A DNA stretch of 64,000 nucleotides, from contig CATKHK010000029.1 in the NCBI GenBank assembly GCA_949751835.1, positions 310,001 through 374,000 on the forward strand, in the 5' to 3' direction. Both the position numbers and the translations under genes were made by a program. Shown piece by piece: positions 36,087-47,153 of the stretch; within the stretch, counting starts at the first letter, position 1, and the number at the start of each line of letters is the position of its first letter. The stretch is from Blepharisma japonicum. Lineage: Eukaryota; Ciliophora; Heterotrichea; Heterotrichida; Blepharismidae. The notes beneath the pieces are model-generated. The model ran no database searches and was not told where the DNA came from. It was given only the letters and a program-made list of their open reading frames with translations.

Positions 36087-36111
36087 TATTAACCAATATT
36101 ATTGTAAAGTG

Positions 36112-37248
36112 TTATAAGAACATAAATTCATCCTCCTCTAGAAGGTCTGCACTTGTTTTGCTTTTATCTTCTTCACACAAAGGAGCTGCTTTAACTTTTT
36201 CTTCTTCTGGCTGTCTGATTGCTCTGATAAGTTTTATAATCTGGAGCTGCTGCTGTTTTACGATCCATTTAAGTTTGTCGTTGTTCAAGTTCAGTGATTC
36301 AATGCTTATTTGCTGTCCAAAAAAATCCAATACAACCAAATTTTCTATTTCAAGTGCTTCTTTAGCCAAATTTTTGTCAATTAAAGACGATATTAAATTC
36401 GACAACAAATTTCTAGTGATATCTTTTTTGAATAACCGGATATAAGGCACAATTTTATCACTTTCGCTTGACTTTACGAATTTCGTAAATGCACAGAGCA
36501 AGGAATCTTCTCCAATTTGAAGCTGAACTTCGTTGATCTGATTTAGAATTCTGCTTACATCGTATCCTGAAGTGCTTGAGCTTAAAGACGTTTTTTTCAG
36601 AAGGCTATTTCACCATTTTTCTGACGTCCTCCGGTTCGATTTTAAAGAAACTTCTATGACAGTTTCATATGCCATTTCAAAAGAATTTCCAGCAATGCAT
36701 CTGTCGAAGTACTCTTCCCACAATCTTAAGCAATCTAAAACGGGATATTCTAGCAGTCTCAAGCATTGTCCTGCATGCTGAATTCCATCTTTTCGTAAAT
36801 ATCCTTTAATAACCGCTTCCCAGAACTGTTCGACCAATGGGATTTTCATTTCAATTAGTTTCATTATTAAAACAAAGCATTGCTCAAATCCTTGGACTTC
36901 CAATGCTGATTCAATGTAGACTAAGGCAACTTTAGCATCTTTTATTATTTTTGCATCCATATAAGTAATCATGATGTCAAGACCCTGCTCAAGTGTGCCA
37001 ACTCTTAGGAGGTTTTTAATGCAGGATTTAAAATCATAGGGATCAAGCTGAACTGGAGATTTTTCAAATGCTTTCAGAGCGGCAACGGCTAGGTCTGCTT
37101 GCTTGAAATCGAGTGCTTGCTGGATTAAATAATAAATAGACTGGAGATCGGAACTCGTTATCTCTCGGGAGCGTCTTTGAATTGTTCGGACAGCTTCTTC
37201 TGTTTCTTTTGAGTCAAGAAGCTCATTTATTCGTGACCTTAAACTCAT
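36112..37248 (-). CDS. helical-repeat protein, unknown function
   Basis: 378 residues, almost wholly alpha-helical, with successive helix pairs like a solenoid (ARM/HEAT or TPR/PPR-type). One TGA-Trp follows SEKW near the middle. The C-terminus is acidic (LLEEDEFMFL). No diagnostic motif was recognised. It may be a scaffold. Confidence 0.65.
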
Positions 37249-37511
37249 ATTTTATATTTTATTCGGATGCCTTGTAGCATAAAATGGATTACTTAAAAAA
37301 CCTATAAAAAGTAAAGTGAGCTATACTGATTTTTAATCAATTTTATGAGCTATTCTATATTATATTTACTTAATTTGAGATTCTATTACAAAATTTAAAT
37401 TTTTCTTTTATTTGATTAATATCATTATTTTATTAGTTATAATAAAAAATAAATCTTTTTTGCGTTTGCATTTTTACTATAAATATTGTACAATATTATA
37501 TAATTTTAATT
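37249..37511. other. intergenic upstream of tRNA
   Basis: AT-rich spacer between the helical-repeat gene and tRNA-Ala. Nothing recognised. Confidence 0.45.
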
Positions 37512-37584
37512 GGGAGTCTAGCTCAAATGGTAGAGCGCTTGCTTAGCATGCAAGAGGCACGGGGATCGATACCCCGGTCTTCCA
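37512..37584 (+). tRNA. tRNA-Ala (AGC)
   Basis: 73 nt folding as a cloverleaf: D stem GCTC/GAGC, anticodon stem CTTGC/GCAAG with loop TTAGCAT (anticodon AGC) and T stem CGGGG/CCCCG. The acceptor stem has one U-U mismatch and a G-U pair. No intron. A run of T (37585-37589) directly follows, as expected for RNA polymerase III termination. Confidence 0.95.
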
Positions 37585-37589
37585 TTTTT
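37585..37589 (+). terminator. Pol III T-run terminator
   Basis: Five T immediately after the tRNA discriminator base. Confidence 0.7.
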
Positions 37590-37636
37590 ATTAAGACTAT
37601 AAAATTCCTTATTCATAAATTAGTTTTATTGATTTA

Positions 37637-39178
37637 TTATCTTTTCTTATACTGAACGCTTCTTATAATTGCTCTGTCATTCATTTCCTCTCTTGTCAGC
37701 AAGTTTCCTTTATCATCTTCTTCTCCAGGATCCTTTTCATCTTTAAGAGGTGGAGCATCAATCTCAATTTTAATTGGCTGCTTTACTGCAATCTGCTGGC
37801 TATGATGTGTATTAGATGGCAAAGCTTGTGATGGAGCATAAGAATGATCATTGGTGCAGCCCCAATACATTTGCAGTATTTCATTTGTCCTAAGCTCAAT
37901 TACACCAAGGCATTGCATCATGTTAGACTCATCAACTCCTTGTGTATCCAGCATCATTTCTGTCATTTCATTATTGCAGCCAATTTTCTTTAAAATCTGC
38001 TGAATCCCAATTTTTAGTGCATTTATTGTCTTCATGGTCTTTTCGTATTTTCTTTCGTAATTTTCAGCCCTAGATTCAGTCATGCTGAGTCTTACTTCTA
38101 AATCGCTCATAATTTTTTTCCTTTGGTTGTCTGTGTTTATTCCTTTTCCTTTGTATTTTTCTATTTCTGCTTTAATTTGAGTGATCTGTTTTTCTAGTCT
38201 TTCAATGTCATTGCTTAGCTCATTTACATAATTATATAACGAATAATTATGCTTTTCAGCTTCTACAAAAGTTCTGACAATTTGGTCGATGTCTGATAGT
38301 CCTGTCGCTTCTTCAATTTTTTTGAACGCTTCTTCATATTGCTCTACCTTTTTAACAGCTTCTCTTATGTTTTCTCTGTCTTTTTTGCTTATTGATCCTG
38401 TACGATCTAAATTTTTGATAATGTCCATGTCATGCTTTTTTAGTAGACTTTCTTCTTGGCTTTCATCTTCTTTTTCTTCTTGCCTTAAGTCTAAATAATC
38501 TTTTATTTTTGAGTCATTTTTTATCAACTCTGTTAATTCTTGTCATTCTTGCTTGAATTTGGCTTGCTCTCTTTCGGCAGTTTCTTTAAGACTTAATAAT
38601 TTCTTTTTAGCTTCATCTCTTTGTATTTTAGCCTGTTCCTTTTGAGATTCAATTTGCTTCATTTCTTGCTGCTTTTTATCAACTTCTTCGGTTAAACTTT
38701 GACGTAGGGTTTGATAAACAAGTTTTTCTCTTCTTAATGAATCGATTTGATCATGTAATTTTTTATTTTGGGCTACAGCTTCGTTATATTTTTGCAGGGT
38801 TTTATCCAGTTTATGCTCTGTTTTTTTAATTTTCTGGACTATTGTATCATTGGTTTCTTTATTTCTCTTTGCAGCTCCTAATGCAGCACGTTTGTTAATT
38901 ATTTTTTCTTGCATTTCAATAATTTTTTTGTCAAGCTCATCACGTTTCTTAGTTTCAATTTCAATTTTTCTAGTGTAAATGTCACCTTGATCTTGAAGAC
39001 GAGCAATATGAGATTCATTTCCTATAGGGGCTGTATGTATGTGATCAAGCTGCATTTGATCCTTTAGCTTTTTTGTTTCAGCTTTTAAACTTTCTATAGT
39101 TTGCCGATATTGGAGACTTTGATGAGTAGCATTTGGGCTTTCTTTAGCTTGAATTCGATCCCTCATTATATATGACAT
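37637..39178 (-). CDS. outer dynein arm docking coiled-coil protein (ODAD1/CCDC114-like)
   Basis: 513 residues, continuous through a TGA-Trp near the middle. It is largely coiled coil (about 15-390) with the ODAD1/CCDC63/DC2 order of segments, including NYSLYNYVNELSNDIERL and a segment near residues 270-400 that fits the docking-complex family. These proteins anchor outer dynein arms to ciliary doublet microtubules. The C-terminal 70 residues are low complexity. The gene at 54289 (DAW1) belongs to the same pathway. Which DC subunit is not certain. Confidence 0.8.
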
Positions 39179-39363
39179 ATATTAATTTAAATTATGGGAG
39201 TTATCTATTTTGTGATCAAAAATTTATCAAAAGATTAAAACTAGGCTATTTATTTTCAAATAAAAACTCATTTTTACTGTAATAAAACTTTCTTTTATTT
39301 GATTTTTTCATCAATAAAAAATAAGTATTATATGTACTTTAAAAATATATATTAGCAAATACA

Positions 39364-41403
39364 TTAGGGATTCTTTTGTTTTTCTTTTTCTTCTTCATCC
39401 TCATCGCTTAGTGTGTCAGGTAGAATCATTGAAAATCTATAGAGAGTTGGAATTTCAAAAACAGTATCTTGTTTTAGGCTTGCCTCTGAGAGAGTCGTGG
39501 AAACACTAATAGGGGGATTAGTGTTCTTTAAGTAGTGCGATACTTTATGTCTTAGAACATCATCATTTTTATACATTTCTTCTGGAGTTCTTTTAATTCC
39601 GAGAATGTTGCTTGCTTCAATCCTTCTTTTCACTACCCTTGGCTTGCGGCAAAGCTTTGGCATGCTTGGATCATGCGGATTGATTTTTTTCAATCCTTTA
39701 AAGTTTCTTGCAAGTCATTGCTTTTTAGCTTGATCATTATGAGGGCTGAGAAAATTACATTTAGTAGCAACGTGGCCTGTGTTCTGGCATATGTAGCATG
39801 ATACCCCAATTTCTGAATAGTTTTCACGTCTACAAGCAGACTGAATTAGCATCAAAACTTCTTGAGATTTTGTATCTTTAAAGAGTGAGTTATAAGCATC
39901 TTCAAATTTTAAGGATAAAAGATCAGCAAAACTAGCACAGTGAGCACTAGCAGTTCTAGGATGACCTGCAAAAAACCCAATTTCTCCAAAATAATCTCCC
40001 TTGTGAAGATCTGCTAAATGAGTTTTTAATTGCTTGTAATAAATAAATATAGAGCCTTCTATAATTATATATATGGTTCTATTCTTTTCTCCTTCGGAAA
40101 AGATTTCATCATCTGGCGCGTAGGTTTCTTCTCTTAGATTTTTTAGTACTATTGATAGAGCTTCTACGCTTAAGTATTTCATAAAAATCGGACAGCTTTT
40201 AATTGCTGGATAATGTATATATGCAGTTATTTCATCTTTTAGTGGCTCGCTAAGGAGATTAAGAACTTCATCTTCTCTTATGTTTATATTTTTTTGATTT
40301 TCATAAACGTATTCTAAATAATTCCTGACTTTAAATTGTAATTCTTTAGGAATTTTTTTCCTTCTCATATGATTTGTCATTGCAATAATTGACTCCCTAT
40401 GTTTTCTTTCTTTGAGAGTAGTTCTCTCGACAAATTCATGTATATTTCCTAAAGCAAAACCGTAAAAAGCAGAAGCAAAAACCATAGATATCATTGCAAC
40501 AATTTTTTCTGGAGTTGTTTGAGCATGAATATCTCCGTAACCAATAGTAAGCAGTGTTGTTATGGCTCAATATAAACTTGTAACATACATTTCTTCATTT
40601 GTTGGAGTCCTTACATCATTTTCTTCATAAATATTAACTCATGTATTAGAAGCAGATAATCCTTGAGACACTCCAGTATAATGCCACAAGCAAGCTAGTC
40701 AATGTGCAATTGTGAATATAACTATGATGAAGCGAAAAAAATGAAAAATTTGGATCAAATAGTCATTGAAGATATTATCCTCAATCTTCACTAAAAAAAG
40801 CTTGATTTTTGCAAATTTAATAAGCCTAAGTATTTTAATGAATCTCGGTATTCGGGCTGTTCTTAGTAGTCTTGTTGCACTAAGAGTTTTATTGACGCTA
40901 TCATTTTGAAATATACCACCTTGAATAATTCAAGAATAAGGAAAACTTGACAGAATATCCAATAAAAATCACGTTTTAAGATAATTTCAAGCTATCAATT
41001 TTCTGTTCATAACCAGTATACCTCTCTTAAAAAACCCTGTGTTGAAATTGAAAAAAATATCAACAATAAAAGCTAAGGAAACTACAAAATCGTAATAAAT
41101 TAAAAACCCTGCTGATGTGACATCAAAGCTTATTGCAAAAGGAACATAAATTCCTTGCAAAATTAGGCTGAATAATATAAAAATATCTCAAGCCAATTTT
41201 CAATAGCTTTCTGCATGTATTAAATATTTCCCATTTCAAGTGTTTTTATCTCACATCAATTCAAAATTTGCTTTAGGAATAAAATCAATAGCAGTTATTT
41301 GCTTTTGTGGCTTTAATATTGCATTAGGAGAATTAGGGTCTTCGGAATGAGAATGAATAATCAAGTTTGATAGACTGAATTCTGCTTCTGCACCTTGTTC
41401 CAT
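39364..41403 (-). CDS. cyclic-nucleotide-binding voltage-gated K+ channel with zinc knuckle
   Basis: 679 residues with many TGA-Trp codons. Six TM segments are followed by a pore with GYGD selectivity filter (residues 288-291). S4 is Arg/Lys-rich (RLLRTARIPRFIKILRLIKF). A C-linker leads to a cyclic nucleotide-binding domain (about 405-508) with FGEIGFFAGHPRTAS, which keeps the Glu and Arg needed for cNMP binding. This is a CNG/HCN/EAG-type channel selective for K+. After the CNBD comes a CCHC zinc knuckle (CYICQNTGHVATKC, 536-549) and a basic/acidic tail. The knuckle is unusual for this family. The channel could respond to cGMP made by the cyclases at 1-16.6 kb; this link is an inference. Confidence 0.9.
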
Positions 41404-42190
41404 CTTATTTATTATTTCTAAAGTATAGTAACTGAGATTGCGAAATTGTGTTTTTCTAAATCACTGGTCTTAAACTACTTCTGTTATTGAGCTTATTTAA
41501 AAACTAAATCAATATTTTTAAAATTATGAAGACCATATATTTTCCATGTTTTAATTAATTTAATAGATATGATAAACTCATAGCCTCTCTTTTTATTGAA
41601 CATTAAAGAAATTAAACTCTTATAATTTATTTATTGTTTTGATATTGAATCATGTAAATTAATTAAACTAATCAAAAGGATAAAATTTATATAGAATTAT
41701 CAAAACAATAAGGAAATAAAGTCAGTAGCACACTTGAGAATAGGGATATATTTAAAAAAATGCATTTTAAATTTTAAATGCAAGAAAAAAGACAATTCTT
41801 TTGAGAGGAATAATATTTAGAATTGTTAAAAGTTAATAGTTGTGCTTCGATAAATAAAATGTGAATTATAAAAAATGCTTAGAAACATTATTTTGAGCTC
41901 AAATATAAGAAGATTAAAAAGATTTGATAAGACTTTTGTTAGAATGCATAAAATATAAGGGATTTCGCTCTTTTCTAGTCTATATTAATTTATTTTCTAT
42001 ACTAATTTAAAGATTTAAATTTGCTGAGATAAATTTTCACATATAGTTTTTAATATTTTTATTTTCTAGCATTTTATATTGAATTTTTATTTATTTAACT
42101 TTGGATTAAATGGGCTTATAACAGAAAATGTTTTAGCAGAAAACATAATTTCGAAATCTTAGTGATTCTGCTTTAGCTATTATTAAAAAG
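41404..42190. other. intergenic, AT-rich
   Basis: About 790 bases between divergent genes. Very AT-rich; no RNA gene or open frame recognised. Confidence 0.5.
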
Positions 42191-42266
42191 ATGGAAAATG
42201 ATGAAAAAAAATTCTTCGATCAAACTTATAGGTAATTTCGTATAATTATTAGTTTTAATTCTGAAG

Positions 42267-42288
42267 CTCCAATTGATTAAAATTGGAG
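42267..42288. repeat. 8-bp inverted repeat (hairpin)
   Basis: CTCCAATT and AATTGGAG are perfect complements separated by six bases. It lies inside the unexplained 160-base stretch upstream of the BAH-PHD frame. Confidence 0.7.
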
Positions 42289-42384
42289 ATAATGATCTTT
42301 CTGAAACTTGAGATAATTTTATAATATTTAGCTCAATTTTGCAATTAGTTTATAATTCTTTTGAAATCAATCTTTTTTAATTAA

Positions 42385-42885
42385 TTAGGATTTTGTTTAT
42401 TCCTTACCGTTCAAATCAAAGAATACTATGATGACAGTGCTTATGGAACAATTGTGAAGATCTGGAAAGATACAAATAAACCTGACGCTTATGTAAAGCT
42501 TAGATGGTTTTACAAGCCAGCCGATGTTTTCCATGAAGATCATGATTTTATTTCCCAAGCAGAGTTATTTGATAGTGACAATATTCAAGATATTTGGGTT
42601 CAATCTCTTTATGACAAAGTGACTGTGCTTTCTTTTGAGGATTATCATTGCCTGGATGAAGTAGATGATGATGTTTTCTTTTCAAGAGCAGTTTACAACT
42701 ATAAAGATGGAACAATTACTCCACCAATTTCTGAATGGAAAAAGAATTGTATTTGCAAGTCAATAATAAATCCAGATACTCTATATGTAGCTTGTGACAA
42801 CTGCTGGGAATTATTTCATCCTCACTGTGTGGGAATTAGCGCTGATGATCCTGGAGAATGGTTTTGCCAAAACTGCAAGCAATAA
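42385..42885 (+). CDS. BAH-PHD chromatin protein (5' end unresolved)
   Basis: The reading frame from about 42385 encodes most of a BAH domain (AYGTIVKIWKD, VKLRWFYKP, QAELFDSD) and a complete PHD finger (CICKS to CQNCK, C4HC3 pattern), ending at TAA. BAH-PHD proteins such as plant SHL/EBS read methylated histone H3 in gene silencing. No ATG lies in this frame. A likely start at 42191 (MENDEKKFFDQTY) is separated by about 160 bases full of stops, and the N-terminal BAH motif (DFVYSLP) appears in a different frame. The 5' gene structure is therefore unsolved: a long or unusual intron, or another unexcised segment. Confidence 0.7.
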   Translation, partial: LGFCLFLTVQIKEYYDDSAYGTIVKIWKDTNKPDAYVKLRWFYKPADVFHEDHDFISQAELFDSDNIQDIWVQSLYDKVTVLSFEDYHCLDEVDDDVFFSRAVYNYKDGTITPPISEWKKNCICKSIINPDTLYVACDNCWELFHPHCVGISADDPGEWFCQNCKQ

Positions 42886-43741
42886 ATAATATAAATGAAC
42901 CTAAACTAATTATTTTTAATCTTAAAATTAAATCAATTTTAAATTTTTGTGTTTTGATTAATTTAATAGAGTGATGATAACTATAATATCTCTCGATATT
43001 TAAATAAATTGCAATAATTACAATTTTCTTTTATTTTGATTGTAAATAAGAAAATAAAAATAATATGAATTTTATAAAAATAAAAAGATAAAGTCAATAA
43101 TATCCTTAAACATAGATTTTTAAAAGAATATTATTTGGAATTGGTAAGCATTCACATTTTCTACCCTGGGCTGAATAAACTTTAGACTATTCCTCAAGTT
43201 GCTTTATCAGCCTCAGATGATGGACCAGCTCTAGGATAGCAAGAGATATCTCAGCTCAATATATCCAAAATTACCCATGAGCTATTTTTTCCTTCATTTG
43301 CGCGTTTTCTATCTGCAAAGTAATTACGTGCTATCTTCACTATAACTCTTATACTAATAATAAATTCAAGGTCAGGGGGCTAATATATTTTCTTTCAATC
43401 TCGAAGGTCAAATCAAAGATTTAAGAGCATAAAGCTTAATTAAATGTTAGTCTTTTATTATAAGAGAAAATATAATATATTAAAATGAGAATTCATAATT
43501 ACTTTTACTAAAAATTGATATTAGCAATGCTTCATCAACTTCATGATAAATTAATTAATTTTCTCAATATTTTAACTAACTACTACAATTCATCAGTAAC
43601 TCCTCTATAAAGCTGCTTATAATTTACAGTGAAAGGTAATCTATTATACTTTCTATTTGTTCTTGCTTCTTTTTCTTTCAGTTTCAAATTTTTTATTCGT
43701 TCTGAAGGAAGGAACCCATTCTCTCCAACATTTTTCTAGAT
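42886..43741. other. intergenic with a more complex stretch
   Basis: 856 bases between convergent genes. 43150-43400 is less AT-rich than the usual spacer but has no open frame and no RNA family I recognise. Confidence 0.45.
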
Positions 43742-44470
43742 TTATATTACCTTAACAGACTTTTGCTTATATGCATTCCTCGAATTTGAAATTTCTGGAA
43801 ACGTAGAAATTTGGTGATCTTTTGGACTTATTTCTTTATGAACATTCACTATATTACTCATGAGATCTAAATTCTTCCTTGCAGTAGCATTCGATAGAAT
43901 ATCATTTGTATTAAACAAATCTTGATAAATTTTCTCATATTTCCTGACATCAAGAAGCTTCATACTCTTAGATTTCCTCGTCAGTTCATCAATTTTTTCT
44001 TTAATAATCCTTTCTTCTCTTTTCTGGTTAAGTAACTTATCTACAATCTCGAAATGATTCCTCATAGTATCTGTGAACCCAATCACTTTTTCCTTTTTAT
44101 TATGCCGTTGCTTATCCTGGGCTACAATTTCAGAGTTTTCCAAGGCTTCTAATGTCTCTGTTCTCTTTGTGCTTGGGTGTGTTTTATCAAGAGTAATTTG
44201 AGACTTTGTCTGGATTATTTTTAAAGGAGGAATTTCGTCAAAAGATTCTCCTTGAAATTTAGCTTGTTTTATCTTCATTCGGCCCTGTGCAGATAAAGAA
44301 GTTTCTTCATCTAAATCAGGCTCTGGGATTCTGCTTAGCGAGTGTATGTCGTGGGTTCAGATATAATGGTTAAACAAAGGTGATTCCTTTATATTTGTGT
44401 TCATATGTGCAAGCTGAATTGTGTCATAAAGAAGTCCTTGGTCAATTCGAGGCTTTTTTAATACATTCAT
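43742..44470 (-). CDS. basic protein of unknown function
   Basis: 242 residues from the ATG at 44468-44470, with one TGA-Trp (HYIWTHD). It is mostly charged and predicted disordered, with a helical segment in the middle (about 130-195). No domain recognised. It is separated by 21 bases from the codirectional SAPS gene upstream. Confidence 0.65.
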
Positions 44471-44491
44471 TTTATAAAATAAATAACTATA

Positions 44492-46066
44492 TTAAACTAT
44501 TTCTTCTAAATCATTAACATCTAGCTCTATCTTCCAATATACATTCTCAAAATACTCGACCTTATTTTCTTCGGCCAGCTCTGTATTAGAATTGTTAGCT
44601 TCTTCTGTGGGAATTATTTCTATTTGTTTATTTTCTGAATCATTGAAAATTGGTAAATTTTGATCTTCATTATTTCCTTCAGAGCTTGCACTTTCGAAAA
44701 CATCAACGCATCCTAGTTCAGAATTTGCAACTTTGTTATATACATCAAGAATTTCTTTTTCAAATTGGCTTCATCCTTCAATGTCATTTAATGTTTCTGA
44801 AGTTATAAAACCTTTATGGCTGCAGGTTATCAATAAATTTGCCATTTTATAGACGTAGCCCATGGATCCTCTTTTAATTGGATAATTTCCGTATTGGACG
44901 TATGGATTATTTCCTAGTTTAATAAGTAACTGTGGGAGCTTTGCGAAATCAAAAAGAGATATCTGCAAATCGTAAGAATCCGAATACACAATAGTTTCGA
45001 CGATATTGAAGTATCTCTCATGGTAAAGCGAATTTCAGTCGTGATCCTCGAAAAGTTTGGTAAGTTTTGGGATAATCTCAAAATATGCAATGCATTTTGC
45101 AGCTTCACTGGAGTGTATCCCACACAAGATATTTACAATCTGCATTGCTATCAACTTGTTCTCTCCGATTGAAGAAGCTGAACATCCTGCTTGATTTTTG
45201 AGTATCGTCGTTTCCTCTTTGAAAATAATATCCCTGATTTTATCAAAGTTCGACAAAAACCTTAGAAAAACGCTTTCTTCATCTTTAAATGTATTTAACA
45301 GCTGAAGAAGTACTTTCGCTGAGGATGTCACGACATCTTTATTATCTGAGCATAAATTCGAAAACAGAGTATTCAGTACAGCATAGTTTGCCAAGTATTC
45401 TATACCTGGAAAACAGTCATTTAATGATCTCGAAAGAATGCTTTGGGAATTCAATGCCACCACTGGGCTGTAGTCAACATTCAACTTTGAGACTAAGACA
45501 TCGATCATTTCAATTCTTTGCTGTTTAAACGTAAATGAAGAGGACAAACATTTATAAGAGATGTCTGCTATTGATTGGCTATAAATGTGATTGAGAAGAC
45601 ACTGATGATAGCATTGGCTGTAAATGAAATCCAATAATTTTCTTTCATTTAGCCTAAATAAGCTATCAAAAGCTCTCGCAAAATACCCTGACAGCAAAAA
45701 ATTGAGGGGTGCTTCTCCTTTGAGGAAGCTCAGCAAATCTTCTAATAAGGGTTGGTTTGAAAGTATTACATCTAGTAAGACGCCACATTCGATGCTGAAA
45801 AATAGGCTGGAGACAAACGGGTAGTTGTGGATTCTGAGTTCAGAATCATTTTCTGTTGGTTCGATTGTGATATAAGTTATCAATTGTCGGATCATGTCTG
45901 GGGTCAGGTAGCTTGTCAGTATTTTGCTACCTACCGCAACTTGTTCAGGGGTTGAAGGATTTTCGAGGATTTCTTCAATTGTAGGGTTCTCTGCTAAGAA
46001 TTTGCTGTATTTTTCGAAAGCAGCGCTGAGCTTGAACTGGTTAAACTGAAGCGAGCTTAGTCTCAT
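44492..46066 (-). CDS. SAPS-domain PP6/Sit4 phosphatase regulatory subunit
   Basis: 524 residues joined through two TGA-Trp codons. The helical SAPS domain starts near residue 35 and includes TPDMIRQLITYITIEP, PFVSSLFFSIECGVL, LLEDLLSFLKGEAPLN and KRGSMGYVYKMANLL, matching the order in PP6R/SAP155 proteins. The C-terminal 130 residues are acidic and ordered poorly. These subunits bind the PP6-type catalytic phosphatase and direct it in cell-cycle and growth signalling. The domain is smaller than in animal PP6R. Confidence 0.8.
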
Positions 46067-46342
46067 TTAAATTATTTAGATATGTCAAATGAATTATGCA
46101 CCAGCTTAATGATTTAGCATTTTTATCTGGCTAGATCTATTATAATCCCATTTAGCCAATTTCTAGACGTCAGTGAGGCTTATGCAGTGATTATAGTAAA
46201 AATATTTTTAAAAATTTTGTTATCTGAAATCATTGAATTCTAGCACTAAGCCACAAAGCACATAAGTAAAAAAAATGAGGACAGTTATCATTTAAATTTT
46301 TTATTATGTAATCATAAAGAAAGCTGCTTGGGTTATTATATC

Positions 46343-46957
46343 ATGAATGATCTTAATATTGCAAGTAAAAGAGAATGGATTATCACACAATATAAGCATA
46401 AGCAACGGTTAAAAGAAATCAAAAGCAGTCCATCAAAAAGTGTAGGATTTTCATCTTCGCCTCGACAGATGTCGCAACGTAAAAAAAAGAAAAGATTATC
46501 TCCAAGCAATTTAAGCATTTATTCAAGCCATCAGACAGAAAACTATAAGCTACTAAACCAGTTAATTGAAATTACATCTTTCAACAAAGTAATCAACAAT
46601 TAGCAAAGTGTAAAACAAGAGCACCATTCTGCAAGATCTCACTCAATAAGAATGCCAGCTATGGAAAGAGAGCAAAGGAGGATAAAAGATGAAAATTTAA
46701 AGTTTGCTCAAAGATTAATTGGAATAAGGCCAAATTTTTCAATATCTGAGTGGGAAAAAGCATTTAAAGTGTCAAGAAAATATCGGAAAAATTTGAATAA
46801 AGATAATGTGCTGCTAAATGGGAAAATTTCTCATATAAGGGTGAGAAGTTTATCGAGAGGAGAAAATAGGTCATTTTTCGAGAACGTCGAAAACTCAAGA
46901 TGTGTTACAGCTTTGCCGCTGCAAAGGGCTAATGAACTCCAAAAACGATTCAGTTAA
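46343..46957 (+). CDS. CFAP97-like ciliary protein
   Basis: 199 residues after removing a 15-nt intron (46589-46603), which otherwise presents an in-frame TAG. The C-terminal half has the CFAP97/KIAA1430-type segment: ENLKFAQRLIGIRPNFSI followed by YRKNLNK. The N-terminus is basic and Ser-rich. CFAP97 proteins are linked to cilia and axonemes. Confidence in the family is moderate because the domain is short. Confidence 0.68.
46589..46603 (+). other. 15-nt GT-AG intron
   Basis: Sequence gtaatcaacaattag. Removal keeps frame and avoids the TAG at its end. Confidence 0.88.
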
Positions 46958-47153
46958 ATACTTCTATAATCATAATTTCATAATCATTAAATTGGTTTAA
47001 AGAGAGATTATATATCATTTGATTGATCAATTATTCAAAATTAATTCAAATTATCCTGCTCGATTGAAATTCATCTCAAAAATTCTTATTACTTTTTTCA
47101 ACAACATTTTAAAAATCTGCATTTAATCATCTTAATTGTCATAACATCATAGA

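Noticed and set aside
43150-43400. Possible structured RNA in a less AT-rich spacer
   Set aside because: No snRNA, snoRNA box pair or other known RNA pattern could be matched.
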